Positions 18,720 through 28,737 are shown, counted from the stretch's first letter. The stretch is 64,000 nucleotides of DNA from Veillonella sp. CHU740 (GCF_003992055.1 NZ_RQVD01000004.1:1-64000), one strand, 5' to 3'. The notes: generated from the letters alone by a model not told the origin. Program-made: numbers and translations.

Positions 18720-20012
18720 ATGAATTATACGGAAGCGATTGCCTACCTAGAAGAGGTAGCCTCCTTTGGAATTCATCCAGGATTAGAACGGATTACGGCT
18801 CTATTAGAAGAGTTAGGAAATCCACAACATACATATAAAACGATCCATGTCACAGGAACGAACGGTAAAGGGTCTGTTTCCACCTATATTACTTATGGAT
18901 TGTATATGAGCGGTCTCAGAGTGGGGACATTTACGTCCCCGCATCTCCAATCCTATACGGAACGCATGCGTGTGAACACGGCCTGCATTACGGAAGAGGC
19001 CTTTGCTGATTTGATTGAACGTGTCAGCAATGCTGTGAAAGCCGTTATGGACCACGGTGTAGAAGCACCTACACAGTTTGAAATCTTAACAGCTGCAGCA
19101 TTCTTGTTTTTCCAAGAACAAGGTGTAGACTACGCTGTCATCGAAGTTGGTTTAGGTGGATTGTTGGATTCTACCAATGTGATCACTCCAGAAGTGGCTG
19201 TTATCACAAACGTGACCATCGACCATCAGGCGTACTGTGGAGACACGGTTGAGGAGATTGCTCGTCATAAGGCAGGTATAATCAAGAAAGGTGTGCCTCT
19301 TGTAACAGCAGCCCAAGGGGGAGCTCTTGATGTGATTAAGGAAACGGCAAAATCATTAGGTGTAAAATACCATGTGTTTAACGAAGATTTTACCATCGAT
19401 AGTCGTAGTGCCATGGCGATGGGACAAATGATTACTGTAAAAGATAAAGCAGGCCATAAAGACATGCTCTTCACATCTATGCATGGTATCCATCAAGCGT
19501 TAAATTTAGCTTGTGCAGCAAGGGTGTTGCAAATCTTGAAAGACAAAGAACCAGCAGTAAGTGAAGAAACCTACCGTGAAGGTTTAGCTCGAGCTACTTG
19601 GCCGGGACGATTTGAAACTTTCAAAGTTCATGGACGAACCATCATTTTAGATGGAGCCCACAATGCGAGCGGCGCAGAAGCTTTTTCCATGACATACAAT
19701 GAACTGTATCCAGACCAACCAAAAACAGCGGTGTTATCGATTTTAGAAGATAAAGATGTGTCCACCATGGTCAGCTATTTAGTGGGACAAAAAGACCGAG
19801 TAATTACGGTGCCAGCCCCTACACCACGTGGCATTGATCCAGCACAATTGGCAAAACAAATGCCGGTCCAAGCAGACCCTATGGAGACCATCCAAGCGGG
19901 GTTAGACCATGCCATGAAAACAACGAAAGAAGGCGATATCATCGCTGTGGTGGGGTCCTTATACATTCTTGGTGACGTGCAACAATGGCTCGCCCAAGAA
20001 ATGGGGCATTAA
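18720..20012 (+). CDS. folC: Folylpolyglutamate synthase / dihydrofolate synthase
   Basis: The 430-residue ATP-dependent ligase adds glutamate to folates (and to dihydropteroate where bifunctional). The P-loop is VTGTNGKGSVSTY near residue 46; other Mur-ligase family motifs are TFTSPHL near 75, EVGLGGLLDSTNV near 145 and LDGAHNASGAEAF near 310. AAGGAG lies before the ATG and 11 bases separate it from valS. Its stop overlaps the ATG of the next gene (TAATG), indicating translational coupling. Confidence 0.95.
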   Translation: MNYTEAIAYLEEVASFGIHPGLERITALLEELGNPQHTYKTIHVTGTNGKGSVSTYITYGLYMSGLRVGTFTSPHLQSYTERMRVNTACITEEAFADLIERVSNAVKAVMDHGVEAPTQFEILTAAAFLFFQEQGVDYAVIEVGLGGLLDSTNVITPEVAVITNVTIDHQAYCGDTVEEIARHKAGIIKKGVPLVTAAQGGALDVIKETAKSLGVKYHVFNEDFTIDSRSAMAMGQMITVKDKAGHKDMLFTSMHGIHQALNLACAARVLQILKDKEPAVSEETYREGLARATWPGRFETFKVHGRTIILDGAHNASGAEAFSMTYNELYPDQPKTAVLSILEDKDVSTMVSYLVGQKDRVITVPAPTPRGIDPAQLAKQMPVQADPMETIQAGLDHAMKTTKEGDIIAVVGSLYILGDVQQWLAQEMGH

Positions 20013-21205
20013 TGGATGCCCTACGTAGACTATCTGTAGACCAATGGATAGTCTACCTCCTCTATGGGGCTACACTGTGTATTCCACTGATTCCTATAGG
20101 TGGTAATGTACTTGTCATCTTGGCAGGACTATTGGCTTTGCTCTTCGATAGACAGCGATTTTCTGGGTCCCTACATTGGTTGCAGTGGACCGTATTGGCC
20201 TATATCATTTGGACAGGGATATCTATTATAAATTCTGTGAATGTCCAATGGTCGGCTATGAGTTGGGGCTATCATATAGGTATCTATGGTACGGTGTATT
20301 GGTTAATGACCTATTATATGAATACAGAAGAACGGCGCAAGAAGTTTCTCTCCTTGTTTTGTATCACTGGTGTCCTCGTTTGTTTAGGTGCGGCCTATCA
20401 GTACTTTTATATGATATCTACGCATATCCATGAGTGGGTGGATAATGTTCACTTTCCAGGGCTTATGCGTCGTATGTATGGAACCTTACAGAATCCGAAT
20501 TTGCTAGGAGAATATTTGTTGTTTGTTCTATCTATAGGCGGTTTAGGAACAATACAAGTTCTGAAAGAGAAAGATTGGAAGCGCTGTAGTAAAATGGGTT
20601 TAGCTCTACTCATTATGCTCTTGTGCTTAGTACTCACCTACTCTAGAGGTATGTGGCTGAGTTTAGCCGTGACAGTATTTGTAGCCGGGCTTTGTGTAGA
20701 GCGCAGATTATTATATGCGTTGTTGGTAGTGCCATTGGTATTATTCTTTTATCATGGAGAAGTATCCAGTCGATTGTGGTCCTTGTTTAGTGGACAAGAT
20801 ACATCTGTTATGCTTAGATGGGCTCTATGGGATAGTACCATGTACATGGTGGAGGACTTCCCTGTGTTTGGTATCGGTTGGGATGCGTTTTGGATGACCT
20901 ATCCAGACTATAATTACTTTATTCAAGACCCAACGGTGATTATTTATCATGCCCATAATTTATATTTACATGTGGCAGCAGAAACAGGGCCGATTTCGCT
21001 ATGCTTGTTCTTAGCTATTTTATTGGGACATAGTCGTAATATGCAAAAAGGTAAGTCCAGAGGGATTCCGTATCGATATGGGATGACATTGGTGACTGTT
21101 TCTGTATTAGTGAGTGGTCTCTTTGATCATGCCCTATATAGTCAACAAGTGAGTCTCGTATTATGGCAACTATTGGGATTTGCCATGAGTGTCATAAGAG
21201 ATTAA
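20012..21205 (+). CDS. O-antigen ligase family (WaaL/Wzy-like) membrane protein
   Basis: The protein has about 397 residues and roughly ten membrane segments. The family signature is a large periplasmic loop (about residues 250-330) containing VSSRLWSLFSGQDTSVMLRW and the HAHNLYLHVAAETG motif typical of Wzy_C proteins. It probably transfers a polysaccharide onto lipid A-core or another acceptor in the inner membrane. The start was placed at 20012 in the TAATG overlap with folC; an in-frame ATG at 19985 lies inside folC. Linkage to valS-folC rather than to LPS genes gives no hint of the substrate. Confidence 0.82.
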   Translation: MDALRRLSVDQWIVYLLYGATLCIPLIPIGGNVLVILAGLLALLFDRQRFSGSLHWLQWTVLAYIIWTGISIINSVNVQWSAMSWGYHIGIYGTVYWLMTYYMNTEERRKKFLSLFCITGVLVCLGAAYQYFYMISTHIHEWVDNVHFPGLMRRMYGTLQNPNLLGEYLLFVLSIGGLGTIQVLKEKDWKRCSKMGLALLIMLLCLVLTYSRGMWLSLAVTVFVAGLCVERRLLYALLVVPLVLFFYHGEVSSRLWSLFSGQDTSVMLRWALWDSTMYMVEDFPVFGIGWDAFWMTYPDYNYFIQDPTVIIYHAHNLYLHVAAETGPISLCLFLAILLGHSRNMQKGKSRGIPYRYGMTLVTVSVLVSGLFDHALYSQQVSLVLWQLLGFAMSVIRD

Positions 21206-21388
21206 TCGTAATAAGAGAATAGTACAATACGATCTAAATGCATTAAAGTTTATATAATATATTCATTATATGGACTATCTTATTTTGAATGTGATTGTCA
21301 AAATATAGTATGATGAAGGGAAAGAGTGTATCGATGTATAGAATTTTGATAAAATATAGATACAAGATAGGGCGCTTTCCCAATCATA

Positions 21389-21418
21389 CTAATGGTTATA
21401 ATGGCAAATAACCATTAG
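21389..21418. promoter_or_regulatory. Perfect 11-bp inverted repeat
   Basis: CTAATGGTTAT and ATAACCATTAG are separated by 8 bases. No T run follows, so it is more operator-like than terminator-like. It lies about 220 bases upstream of the propionate operon promoter. Confidence 0.35.
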
Positions 21419-21527
21419 TTATGAATAATATAACGATAAGATATGCATAAACATAAGTAGATAATCTAGATAGGAATAACTATATCGAAAAAAGTTGGGC
21501 TGCTACAACAATTATAGATATAGGTAG

Positions 21528-21568
21528 ATAGAGGGTATAACAAAAAGTTATAGGCCCTCTATTTTTTT
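21528..21568 (+). terminator. Terminator before the propionate operon
   Basis: ATAGAGGG / CCCTCTAT with an inner TATAAC / GTTATA pairing is followed by seven T residues. It ends transcription from the valS-folC-waaL side. Confidence 0.88.
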
Positions 21569-21609
21569 GTATTTCGTATGCCTATTATGCATATATTTGC
21601 ACAATAAGG

Positions 21610-21704
21610 TTGACAATGTGATGAAAAATCGGTACTATTTATGAGAATTAACAAATATCACATTTTAAGTATAGATTACAAAACACTAACGTTTTAGTTA
21701 TAAT
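21610..21704 (+). promoter_or_regulatory. Two promoter-like pairs for the propionate operon
   Basis: P1 has TTGACA (21610-21615), a 17-base spacer and TACTAT (21633-21638). P2 has TTACAA (21676-21681), a 17-base spacer and TATAAT (21699-21704). Both fit the vegetative sigma consensus and point at the CoA-transferase gene about 100-170 bases away. Confidence 0.7.
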
Positions 21705-21808
21705 AAAAAGCAATCGCATAGTGATTGGGTACTATGAGTGGGAGTATGTAACTGTACTTATCTTGTGACACAGCTGAATAAGTCATTCAAACTAAAGGAG
21801 ATGGTAGT

Positions 21809-23317
21809 ATGATCGACATTTTAGATCGCGTGCAAGGCGCAGCGTTGCAAGCAAAAATTACTACAGCAGAAGAAGCAGCTAAATTGATTAATCCAGGAGA
21901 CCATGTAGGTATCAGTGGTTTTACACCATCTGGTTACCCTAAAGCAGTGCCATTGGCGCTTGCGAAACGCATGGAATCAGACCCTTTCCAAATTGATCTT
22001 TGGACTGGCGCATCAGTTGGTGATGAAGCAGACGGAGCGTTAACTCGTGTGAACGGTATTCGCCGTCGTTTCCCATATCAAACAAATAACGATACACGTA
22101 AAGCGTTAAATAGCCAAAAAATTCGTTACATTGATATGCATCTTAGCCAAATGGCTCAACAAATTCGTTATGGTTTCTTCGGTGACACTGACGTAGCTAT
22201 CATTGAAGCGGTTTGCATCCGTGAAGATGGTGGTATCGTTCCTAGTACATCCGTTGGTAACTCTCCAACATTTGTTAGCCAAGCTAAAAAAGTTATCGTA
22301 GAAGTGAACGTATCCCAACCAATGTCCTTGGTAGGTATGCATGATATCTATGAACCACAAGATCCTCCATACCGTGAGCCATTCCCAATCAAAGCGGCTG
22401 GCGATCGTATCGGAACAGATTACATCCCATGTGACCCTGCGAAAATCGTAGCTATCGTTCCATGTGATGTACCTGACACAACTCGTCCACTAGCACCAAT
22501 CGATGATGATGCAAAAGCGATGAGTCAACATTTGATTAACTTCTTCTTAGAAGAAGTTAAAGCAGGTCGTTTACCTGAAAACTTATTGCCATTACAATCT
22601 GGAGTAGGTTCCGTAGCAAATGCGGTTGTGTCTGGCTTGGCTGAAGGTCCTTTCACAAACTTATCCATTTTCACAGAAGTTATCCAAGATGGTATGTTGG
22701 ACTTAATCGATGCAGGTAAAGTAACAGATTGTTCTGGTACAGCATTGTCCCCATCTCCAGATGGATTGAAACGCTTCTATGACAATATCGACAAATACAG
22801 CAAACACATTCTTTTGCGTCCGCAAGAGATTTCCAATAACCCTGGATTAGCTCGTAGACTTGGTGTTATCACTATGAATACAGCTATTGAATTCGATATC
22901 TTCGGTAATGTAAACTCTACTCATATCATGGGTAGCAAAATGATGAATGGTATCGGTGGTTCCGGGGACTTCACTCGAAATGGTTATATCTCCATTTTCT
23001 GTACGAACTCTGTGGCAAAAGGCGGAGACATCAGCTCCATCGTTCCTTTTGTATCTCACATTGACCATACAGAACATGATGTACAAGTATTCTGTACAGA
23101 ACAAGGTATTGCCGATGTTCGTGGTTTGGCTCCAATTGAAAGAGCATACAAGATCATTGAAAACTGTGCTCACCCAGACTACAAACAAGAATTATTAGAT
23201 TACCTCGAAAGAGCTATTGAAAAGACAAATGGCGCCCATACACCTATCTTATTAGATGAAGCTCTTTCTTGGCATAAACGCTTCACTGAAACAGGAAGCA
23301 TGAAAAAACAAGGTTAA
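21809..23317 (+). CDS. Propionyl-CoA:succinate CoA-transferase (acetyl-CoA hydrolase/transferase family)
   Basis: The 502-residue protein belongs to the CoA-transferase family I branch that includes succinate CoA-transferases. It has the N-terminal VGISGFTPSGYPKAVP segment, the likely catalytic glutamate in FTEVIQDGM (about residue 289) and the C-terminal QGIADVRGLAPIERA. It exchanges CoA between propionyl-CoA and succinate, releasing propionate and making succinyl-CoA for the mutase encoded next. AAAGGAG precedes the ATG, and 20 bases separate it from the mutase gene. Operon context makes succinate the probable acceptor; sequence alone does not exclude acetate. Confidence 0.88.
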   Translation: MIDILDRVQGAALQAKITTAEEAAKLINPGDHVGISGFTPSGYPKAVPLALAKRMESDPFQIDLWTGASVGDEADGALTRVNGIRRRFPYQTNNDTRKALNSQKIRYIDMHLSQMAQQIRYGFFGDTDVAIIEAVCIREDGGIVPSTSVGNSPTFVSQAKKVIVEVNVSQPMSLVGMHDIYEPQDPPYREPFPIKAAGDRIGTDYIPCDPAKIVAIVPCDVPDTTRPLAPIDDDAKAMSQHLINFFLEEVKAGRLPENLLPLQSGVGSVANAVVSGLAEGPFTNLSIFTEVIQDGMLDLIDAGKVTDCSGTALSPSPDGLKRFYDNIDKYSKHILLRPQEISNNPGLARRLGVITMNTAIEFDIFGNVNSTHIMGSKMMNGIGGSGDFTRNGYISIFCTNSVAKGGDISSIVPFVSHIDHTEHDVQVFCTEQGIADVRGLAPIERAYKIIENCAHPDYKQELLDYLERAIEKTNGAHTPILLDEALSWHKRFTETGSMKKQG

Positions 23318-23337
23318 TTTTTTAGGAGGATGATGAC

Positions 23338-24984
23338 ATGGCTAATGACAACTTAAAAGCCAAACTTGCTGAATATGAAGCAGCGTACGCTAAAAACTGT
23401 GAGAAAGTACCTGCACGTCAAAACTTACCAGAACAACCGGTATACACACCGCTTGATCTAGAAGGTTTCGATTACGAACGTGATCTAGGATTCCCAGGAT
23501 TCTATCCTTATACTCGTGGCGTTCAACCTACAATGTACCGTGGCCGTTTCTGGACAATGCGTATGTATGCTGGTTTCGCAACTGCTGAAGAGTCCAACAA
23601 ACGTTACCGTTACTTAATCGAGTCCGGTGCAACTGGTCTTTCTTGCGCATTCGACTTACCAACACAAATCGGTTATGACTCCGATGACGCTATGGCTGAA
23701 GGCGAAGTTGGTAAAGTAGGTGTTGCGATTGACTCCTTAAAAGATATGGAAATCTTGTTCCAAGGTATCGACTTGGGTAAAGTTTCCACTTCTATGACAA
23801 TCAATGCTCCTGCATCTGTACTTCTTGCTATGTACATTGCAGTTGCTGAAAAACAAGGTGTACCTTCCACTGAACTTCGCGGTACCATTCAAAATGATAT
23901 TTTGAAAGAGTACGCAGCTCGCGGAACTTACATCTTCCCTCCAAAACCATCCATGCGTTTGATCACTAATATTTTCGAATATTGCTCTCAATATGTGCCA
24001 AAATGGAATACTATCTCCATCTCCGGTTACCATATTCGTGAAGCTGGTTCCACTGCTGCGCAAGAAATCGCTTTCACAATTGCTGATGGTATTGCATACA
24101 TCGAAGCAGCTCTTAAAGCTGGTTTAGAAGTTGACGATTTCGCAGGTCGTTTATCCTTCTTCTGGAACGCACACAACAACGTATTAGAAGAAGTTGCGAA
24201 ATTCCGTGCATCCCGTCGTCTATGGGCACATATCTTGAAAGAACGTTTTGGTGCTAAAAAACCTAAATCCATGATGTTACGTGTACATACTCAAACAGCT
24301 GGTTCCATGTTGACTGCACAACAAGTTGATAACAACATCGTTCGTGTTGCTCTTCAAACTGCAGCTGCTGTAATGGGTGGTACTCAATCCTTACATACTA
24401 ACTCTCGTGACGAAGCATTGGCTCTTCCAACTGAAGCATCTGTACAAATCGCTCTTCGTACACAACAAATCGTTGCTTACGAATCCGGCTTAGCTGACGT
24501 AGTTGACCCATTGGGCGGTTCCTACTATGTAGAAGCTATGACAAATGCTATCTATGAAGAAGCTAAAGCATACATCCAAAAAATCGACGAAATGGGTGGC
24601 GCTGTTGAAGCTATCGAAAAAGGTTACATCCAAAAAGAAATCCAAGAGTCTGCTTATAAATGGCAAATGGAAGTGGAATCTGGCCTTCGTACAATCGTAG
24701 GTGTTAACAAATTCCAAGTAGAGGAAAAACCAGTTGAAGGTCTTCTTCGTATCGATGCTTCTGTAGGTATCAACCAATCCAAGAAAACACAACAAGTTCG
24801 TGCAGACCGCGATCAAGCAGCAGTTGATGCAGCGTTAGCAGCATTGAAAGCTGGTGCAGAAGATGAATCTGTAAACTTGATGCCATTAATCTTGGCTGCC
24901 GTTAAAACATATGCTACATTAGGTGAAATTTGTAACGTATTGCGCGGCGTATTCGGTGAATACCAAGCTCATTCCACTTTATAA
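23338..24984 (+). CDS. Methylmalonyl-CoA mutase, catalytic chain (split type)
   Basis: The 548-residue chain has the TIM barrel of the mutase but no B12 domain, which is encoded by the next gene. Two residues that mark methylmalonyl-CoA as substrate are kept: Tyr77 in RMYAGF and Arg195 in EYAARGTY. Isobutyryl-CoA-type mutases have Phe and Gln there. It converts succinyl-CoA to (R)-methylmalonyl-CoA. This split layout resembles archaeal and some Firmicute mutases, unlike the mutA/mutB pair at 36-40 kb. AGGAGG precedes the ATG. Its neighbours are the CoA-transferase upstream, then the B12 chain and MeaB. Confidence 0.93.
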   Translation: MANDNLKAKLAEYEAAYAKNCEKVPARQNLPEQPVYTPLDLEGFDYERDLGFPGFYPYTRGVQPTMYRGRFWTMRMYAGFATAEESNKRYRYLIESGATGLSCAFDLPTQIGYDSDDAMAEGEVGKVGVAIDSLKDMEILFQGIDLGKVSTSMTINAPASVLLAMYIAVAEKQGVPSTELRGTIQNDILKEYAARGTYIFPPKPSMRLITNIFEYCSQYVPKWNTISISGYHIREAGSTAAQEIAFTIADGIAYIEAALKAGLEVDDFAGRLSFFWNAHNNVLEEVAKFRASRRLWAHILKERFGAKKPKSMMLRVHTQTAGSMLTAQQVDNNIVRVALQTAAAVMGGTQSLHTNSRDEALALPTEASVQIALRTQQIVAYESGLADVVDPLGGSYYVEAMTNAIYEEAKAYIQKIDEMGGAVEAIEKGYIQKEIQESAYKWQMEVESGLRTIVGVNKFQVEEKPVEGLLRIDASVGINQSKKTQQVRADRDQAAVDAALAALKAGAEDESVNLMPLILAAVKTYATLGEICNVLRGVFGEYQAHSTL

Positions 24985-25014
24985 TTAATCGAACCTATTT
25001 GGAGGTATAACATC

Positions 25015-25410
25015 ATGGCAGAAAAACGTATCAGAGTAATCGTAGCAAAACCAGGTCTTGATGGTCATGACCGTGGTGCAAAAGTAGTAGCACGCGCACT
25101 TCGCGATGCTGGTTTCGAAGTTATCTACACAGGTCTTCGTCAAACTCCAGAACAAATCGTTGAAGCGGCTCTTTCCGAAGACGTTAACGTAGTTGCGTTA
25201 TCTCTTCTTTCTGGTGCGCATAACACATTGTTCCCTAAAATCGTTGAAATGTTGAAAGAAAAAGGCATGGGCGATGTATTAGTAGTTGGTGGCGGGGTAA
25301 TTCCTGATGCTGATATTCCTGGCTTGAAAGCAGCTGGCGTATCTGCAGTATTCACACCAGGTACTCCAACAGCTGATGTAATTGAGTTCATCAAAGCTAA
25401 CGTAAAATAA
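25015..25410 (+). CDS. Methylmalonyl-CoA mutase, cobalamin-binding chain
   Basis: The protein has 131 residues and is a stand-alone B12-binding domain. The DxHxxG signature is intact as LDGHDRGAK (residues 15-23), with His18 as the expected lower cobalt ligand. Later motifs [11 protein letters not shown] and [11 protein letters not shown] form the nucleotide-tail pocket. It must pair with the catalytic chain encoded 30 bases upstream. GGAGG lies 8 bases before the ATG. A 15-bp hairpin lies just after the stop, before meaB. Confidence 0.95.
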   Translation: MAEKRIRVIVAKPGLDGHDRGAKVVARALRDAGFEVIYTGLRQTPEQIVEAALSEDVNVVALSLLSGAHNTLFPKIVEMLKEKGMGDVLVVGGGVIPDADIPGLKAAGVSAVFTPGTPTADVIEFIKANVK

Positions 25411-25420
25411 TATATTTGAG

Positions 25421-25450
25421 CTAGGCTCGGGCATGCATGTTCGGGCCTAG
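25421..25450 (+). other. Intra-operon hairpin between the B12 chain and meaB
   Basis: A 15-bp stem (three G-U pairs, no mismatches) joins 25421-25435 with 25436-25450; the tip will open into a loop. No T run follows, so it is more likely an RNA-stability or processing site than a terminator. Confidence 0.55.
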
Positions 25451-25477
25451 TCATCTATAGAGTAGGGCGGTGACAAT

Positions 25478-26419
25478 ATGGATTTAATTAAAGAATTATT
25501 AGAAGGATCTCGTCTTGCTTTGGCACGGTCCATAACGGCTGTGGAAAATGAATATGATAATGCCATTGACATTATGAAAGCCATCTATCCACGTACTGGT
25601 AATGCTCGTATTTTGGGTATTACGGGGGCTCCAGGAGCTGGTAAAAGTACGTTGACAGATAAAGTTGTCAAACATTATCTAGAACAAGGTAAGCGAATTG
25701 GTATCGTAGCTGTTGACCCAACGAGTCCATTCTCAGGTGGTGCTATTTTGGGTGACCGCATTCGAATGAATGATTTAACATTGAATGAAAATGTATTTAT
25801 TCGAAGCATGGGCACACGTGGCAGTCTAGGTGGATTATCTAAGAAAACAGCAGACGTTGTCAAATTAATGGATGCTTTCGGCATGGATCTTGTCATCATT
25901 GAAACAGTTGGTGTTGGTCAATCCGAAGTGGATATTGTGAAAAATGCAGATACCACATTGGTAGTACTAGTACCAGGTTTGGGTGATGATATCCAAGCGA
26001 TTAAAGCGGGCATCTTAGAAATTGGCGATGTGTTTGCCATCAATAAAGCAGACCGCGATGGCTGTGATAAGCTTAATGTTGAAATTGAGATGATGCTAGA
26101 TTTAGATTCTCGTGAACTTGATTGGAGACCACCAATTAAGCGTACTATCGCTAGCAAAGACGTAGGTGTTGATGAATTAGTGGAAGCACTAGATGAACAC
26201 TTTGAATATCTAGAAGATAGTGGAGAATTAGCAGCTCGTCGTGCTGAACGTACACATGATGAGTTAGTAGCTATGATCAATGAACAAATTATGCGTTATG
26301 TACATGAACATGTTGTAGAAAGTGATGCTTTCAAACAAGATGTAGCAGCCGTAAATAATAGAACTAATGACCCTTATAGTGTTGTTAACGCGGTGTTAGA
26401 AAAGTCTTTAAAAAGATAA
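25478..26419 (+). CDS. meaB: Methylmalonyl-CoA mutase-associated GTPase MeaB
   Basis: This 313-residue G3E-family P-loop GTPase protects and reloads adenosylcobalamin in the mutase. Walker A is GAPGAGKSTLTDK (about residue 50), Walker B is VIIETVGVGQSE (about 142) and the guanine motif is NKAD (about 191). Switch residues DPTSPFSGGAILGDRIRM are intact. GGGCGG or GGTGAC is the only ribosome binding site visible, so translation may be modest. It belongs to the split mutase; a second MeaB lies at 40.4 kb. Confidence 0.95.
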   Translation: MDLIKELLEGSRLALARSITAVENEYDNAIDIMKAIYPRTGNARILGITGAPGAGKSTLTDKVVKHYLEQGKRIGIVAVDPTSPFSGGAILGDRIRMNDLTLNENVFIRSMGTRGSLGGLSKKTADVVKLMDAFGMDLVIIETVGVGQSEVDIVKNADTTLVVLVPGLGDDIQAIKAGILEIGDVFAINKADRDGCDKLNVEIEMMLDLDSRELDWRPPIKRTIASKDVGVDELVEALDEHFEYLEDSGELAARRAERTHDELVAMINEQIMRYVHEHVVESDAFKQDVAAVNNRTNDPYSVVNAVLEKSLKR

Positions 26420-26520
26420 TTAAAAGAATGAAAAAAATCTAATATCGTGGTATCATATAAGTAATCGAAAAGTGATGCATGTCACTTTCGAGTTGCAGCT
26501 CATTTGAAAGGAGAGTTATT

Positions 26521-26943
26521 ATGGCATTCAAAGTATTACAAGTGGACCACATCGGTATCGGTGTATCCGATTTAGCAGCAACAAAAGAATTTTATAAAAA
26601 CGCACTTGGTATGGAACACCTTCCAGAAGATGAAGTAGTAGAAGAGCAAAAAGTTAAAGTAAGCTTCTTCCCTTGCGGAGACGCTGAACTTGAGTTCTTA
26701 GAATCTACAACTCCAGATGGCCCTATCGGTCGTTTTATCGAAAAAAATGGTGGTCGTAATGGTATCCAACACGTAGCACTTCGTGTAGATGATATCAAAG
26801 CAGCTATCGCTGATTTAAAAGCTAAAGGCGTTCAATTAATTGATGAAGAACCTCGCTACGGTGCTGGTGGATCTGCTATCGCATTCCTTCACCCAAAAGC
26901 AACTGGTGGCGTTTTACTAGAACTTTGCCAACGCATGAAGTAA
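26521..26943 (+). CDS. mce: Methylmalonyl-CoA epimerase
   Basis: The 140-residue vicinal-oxygen-chelate protein has two beta-alpha-beta-beta-beta halves. Metal ligands are visible: His in VLQVDHIGIGV, Glu in AELEFLE, His in GIQHVALRV and the final Glu in VLLELCQ. It interconverts (R)- and (S)-methylmalonyl-CoA, needed because the mutase and the decarboxylase use opposite epimers. The start is ATG 26521 after AAAGGAG; an upstream in-frame start precedes that site. An imperfect hairpin (CGAAAAGTGA / TCACTTTCG) lies at 26466-26490 in the gap before the gene. Confidence 0.95.
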   Translation: MAFKVLQVDHIGIGVSDLAATKEFYKNALGMEHLPEDEVVEEQKVKVSFFPCGDAELEFLESTTPDGPIGRFIEKNGGRNGIQHVALRVDDIKAAIADLKAKGVQLIDEEPRYGAGGSAIAFLHPKATGGVLLELCQRMK

Positions 26944-26979
26944 TCAACTGTATCCGTAATAATCCTATGGAGGTGTAAA

Positions 26980-28509
26980 ATGGCAACAGTTCAGGAAAAG
27001 ATTGAATTATTGCATAAAAAACTGTCCACTGTAAAACAAGGTGGCGGTGAAAAACGTGTAGAAAAACAACATGCTAACGGCAAGTATACTGCTCGTGAGC
27101 GTATTGCGAAATTATTCGACGACAATAGCTTCGTTGAATTAGATCAATTTGTTAAACATCGTTGTGTTAACTTTGGTCAAGAGAAAAAAGAATTACCAGG
27201 TGAAGGCGTAGTAACTGGCTATGGTACTATCGACGGACGTTTGGTATTTGCTTTCGCTCAAGATTTCACAGTAGAAGGTGGTTCCCTTGGGGAAATGCAC
27301 GCTGCTAAAATCGTTAAAGCACAACGTATGGCAATGAAAATGGGTGCCCCTATTATCGGCATCAATGACTCCGGTGGAGCTCGTATTCAAGAAGCAGTAG
27401 ATGCGTTGGCAGGCTACGGTAAAATCTTCTTTGAAAATACAAATGCTTCCGGTGTTATCCCACAAATTTCTGTAATCATGGGACCATGTGCAGGTGGTGC
27501 GGTATACTCTCCAGCATTAACTGACTTTATCTACATGGTAAAAAATACATCTCAAATGTTCATCACAGGTCCAGCGGTTATCAAATCTGTAACAGCAGAA
27601 GAAGTAACAGCAGAAGATCTTGGTGGTGCAATGGCACATAACCGTGTGTCCGGTGTAGCTCACTTTGCTACAGAAAACGAAGATGATTGCTTAGAACAAA
27701 TTCGCTATTTATTGAGCTTCTTACCAAGCAACAATATGGAAGATACTCCATTAGTTGATACTGGTGATGATCCAGCTCGTGAAGACGAAGGTTTAAATAC
27801 TTTACTTCCAGATAATCCAAACATGCCATACAACATGTTTGACGTAATCAGTGCAACAGTTGATAATGGTGAATACTATGAAGTACAACCACACTATGCA
27901 CAAAATATTATTACTTGCTTCGCACGTTTTGCAGGACAAAGCGTAGGTATCATTGCTAACCAACCACGTGTAATGGCAGGTTGTCTAGATATCAATGCAT
28001 CCGATAAATCTTCTCGCTTTATCCGTTTCTGCGATGCCTTCAATATTCCTATCGTAAACTTTGTTGACGTTCCAGGCTTCTTGCCAGGTACAAACCAAGA
28101 ATGGGGCGGTATCATTCGTCATGGTGCAAAAATGTTGTATGCTTATTCTGAAGCTACAGTACCAAAAATTACTGTTATCACTCGTAAAGCATATGGTGGA
28201 TCTTATCTTGCAATGTGTTCCCAAGACTTGGGCGCTGACCAAGTATATGCATGGCCTACATCTGAAATCGCTGTAATGGGACCAGCTGGTGCTGCAAACA
28301 TTATTTTCAAGCGCGATGAAGATAAAGACGAAAAAACTGCTAAATATGTAGAAGAATTCGCAACTCCATACAAAGCAGCAGAACGTGGATTCGTTGACGT
28401 AGTTATTGAACCAAAACATACTCGTCCGGCAATTGTAAATGCCCTAGCAATGCTAGCTAGCAAACGCGAAACCCGTGCTCCTAAAAAACACGGTAATATC
28501 CCTCTATAA
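26980..28509 (+). CDS. mmdA: Methylmalonyl-CoA decarboxylase alpha subunit (carboxyltransferase)
   Basis: The 509-residue carboxyltransferase has two crotonase-like halves. The first has the oxyanion-type GINDSGGARIQEAVDAL and GPCAGGAVYSPALTDF; the second has VDVPGFLPGTNQEWGGIIRHG and KAYGGSYLAMCSQ. It moves CO2 from (S)-methylmalonyl-CoA to biotin on the gamma subunit. In Veillonella this is the entry to a sodium pump driven by decarboxylation. AGGTG precedes the ATG. The epsilon and gamma genes follow; the membrane beta subunit is not in this cluster. A propionyl-CoA carboxylase beta chain would look alike, but context favours MmdA. Confidence 0.93.
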   Translation: MATVQEKIELLHKKLSTVKQGGGEKRVEKQHANGKYTARERIAKLFDDNSFVELDQFVKHRCVNFGQEKKELPGEGVVTGYGTIDGRLVFAFAQDFTVEGGSLGEMHAAKIVKAQRMAMKMGAPIIGINDSGGARIQEAVDALAGYGKIFFENTNASGVIPQISVIMGPCAGGAVYSPALTDFIYMVKNTSQMFITGPAVIKSVTAEEVTAEDLGGAMAHNRVSGVAHFATENEDDCLEQIRYLLSFLPSNNMEDTPLVDTGDDPAREDEGLNTLLPDNPNMPYNMFDVISATVDNGEYYEVQPHYAQNIITCFARFAGQSVGIIANQPRVMAGCLDINASDKSSRFIRFCDAFNIPIVNFVDVPGFLPGTNQEWGGIIRHGAKMLYAYSEATVPKITVITRKAYGGSYLAMCSQDLGADQVYAWPTSEIAVMGPAGAANIIFKRDEDKDEKTAKYVEEFATPYKAAERGFVDVVIEPKHTRPAIVNALAMLASKRETRAPKKHGNIPL

Positions 28510-28572
28510 TACGAATCAGGGACATACACGTGGTTGGTTATGGCCATCAATATGACAATGGAGGAGAACTTA

Positions 28573-28737
28573 ATGAATAAAACTACCAATGCACAAGCTG
28601 CTAATAAAGAAACAGAAGTAGTAGCAGTTATCATCAGTGCAATCGTTGCAATGGGTTATTCGCAAAATCAAATTGCATCTATTCGCCCAGTAGTAGCTAA
28701 TTCTTGGCGATTAGCTGGTCGTTTAAAGGCCCTATAA
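28573..28737 (+). CDS. mmdE: Methylmalonyl-CoA decarboxylase epsilon subunit
   Basis: The protein has 54 residues, about the length reported for the Veillonella epsilon chain. Composition: a polar N-terminus, a helix EVVAVIISAIVAMGYSQNQ, then a basic segment IRPVVANSWRLAGRLKAL. The same helix-plus-basic pattern occurs at the C-terminus of delta subunits of this pump family, where it helps assembly. GGAGGAG lies 8 bases before the ATG at 28573. Its place between the alpha and gamma genes supports the call. The delta gene is absent. Confidence 0.8.
   Translation: MNKTTNAQAANKETEVVAVIISAIVAMGYSQNQIASIRPVVANSWRLAGRLKAL

Noticed and set aside
23338-25410. Split mutase as an isobutyryl-CoA or 2-hydroxyisobutyryl-CoA mutase
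   Set aside because: The architecture fits, but the substrate residues are Tyr77 and Arg195, as in methylmalonyl-CoA mutase, not the Phe/Gln or Ile/Gln pairs of those enzymes.
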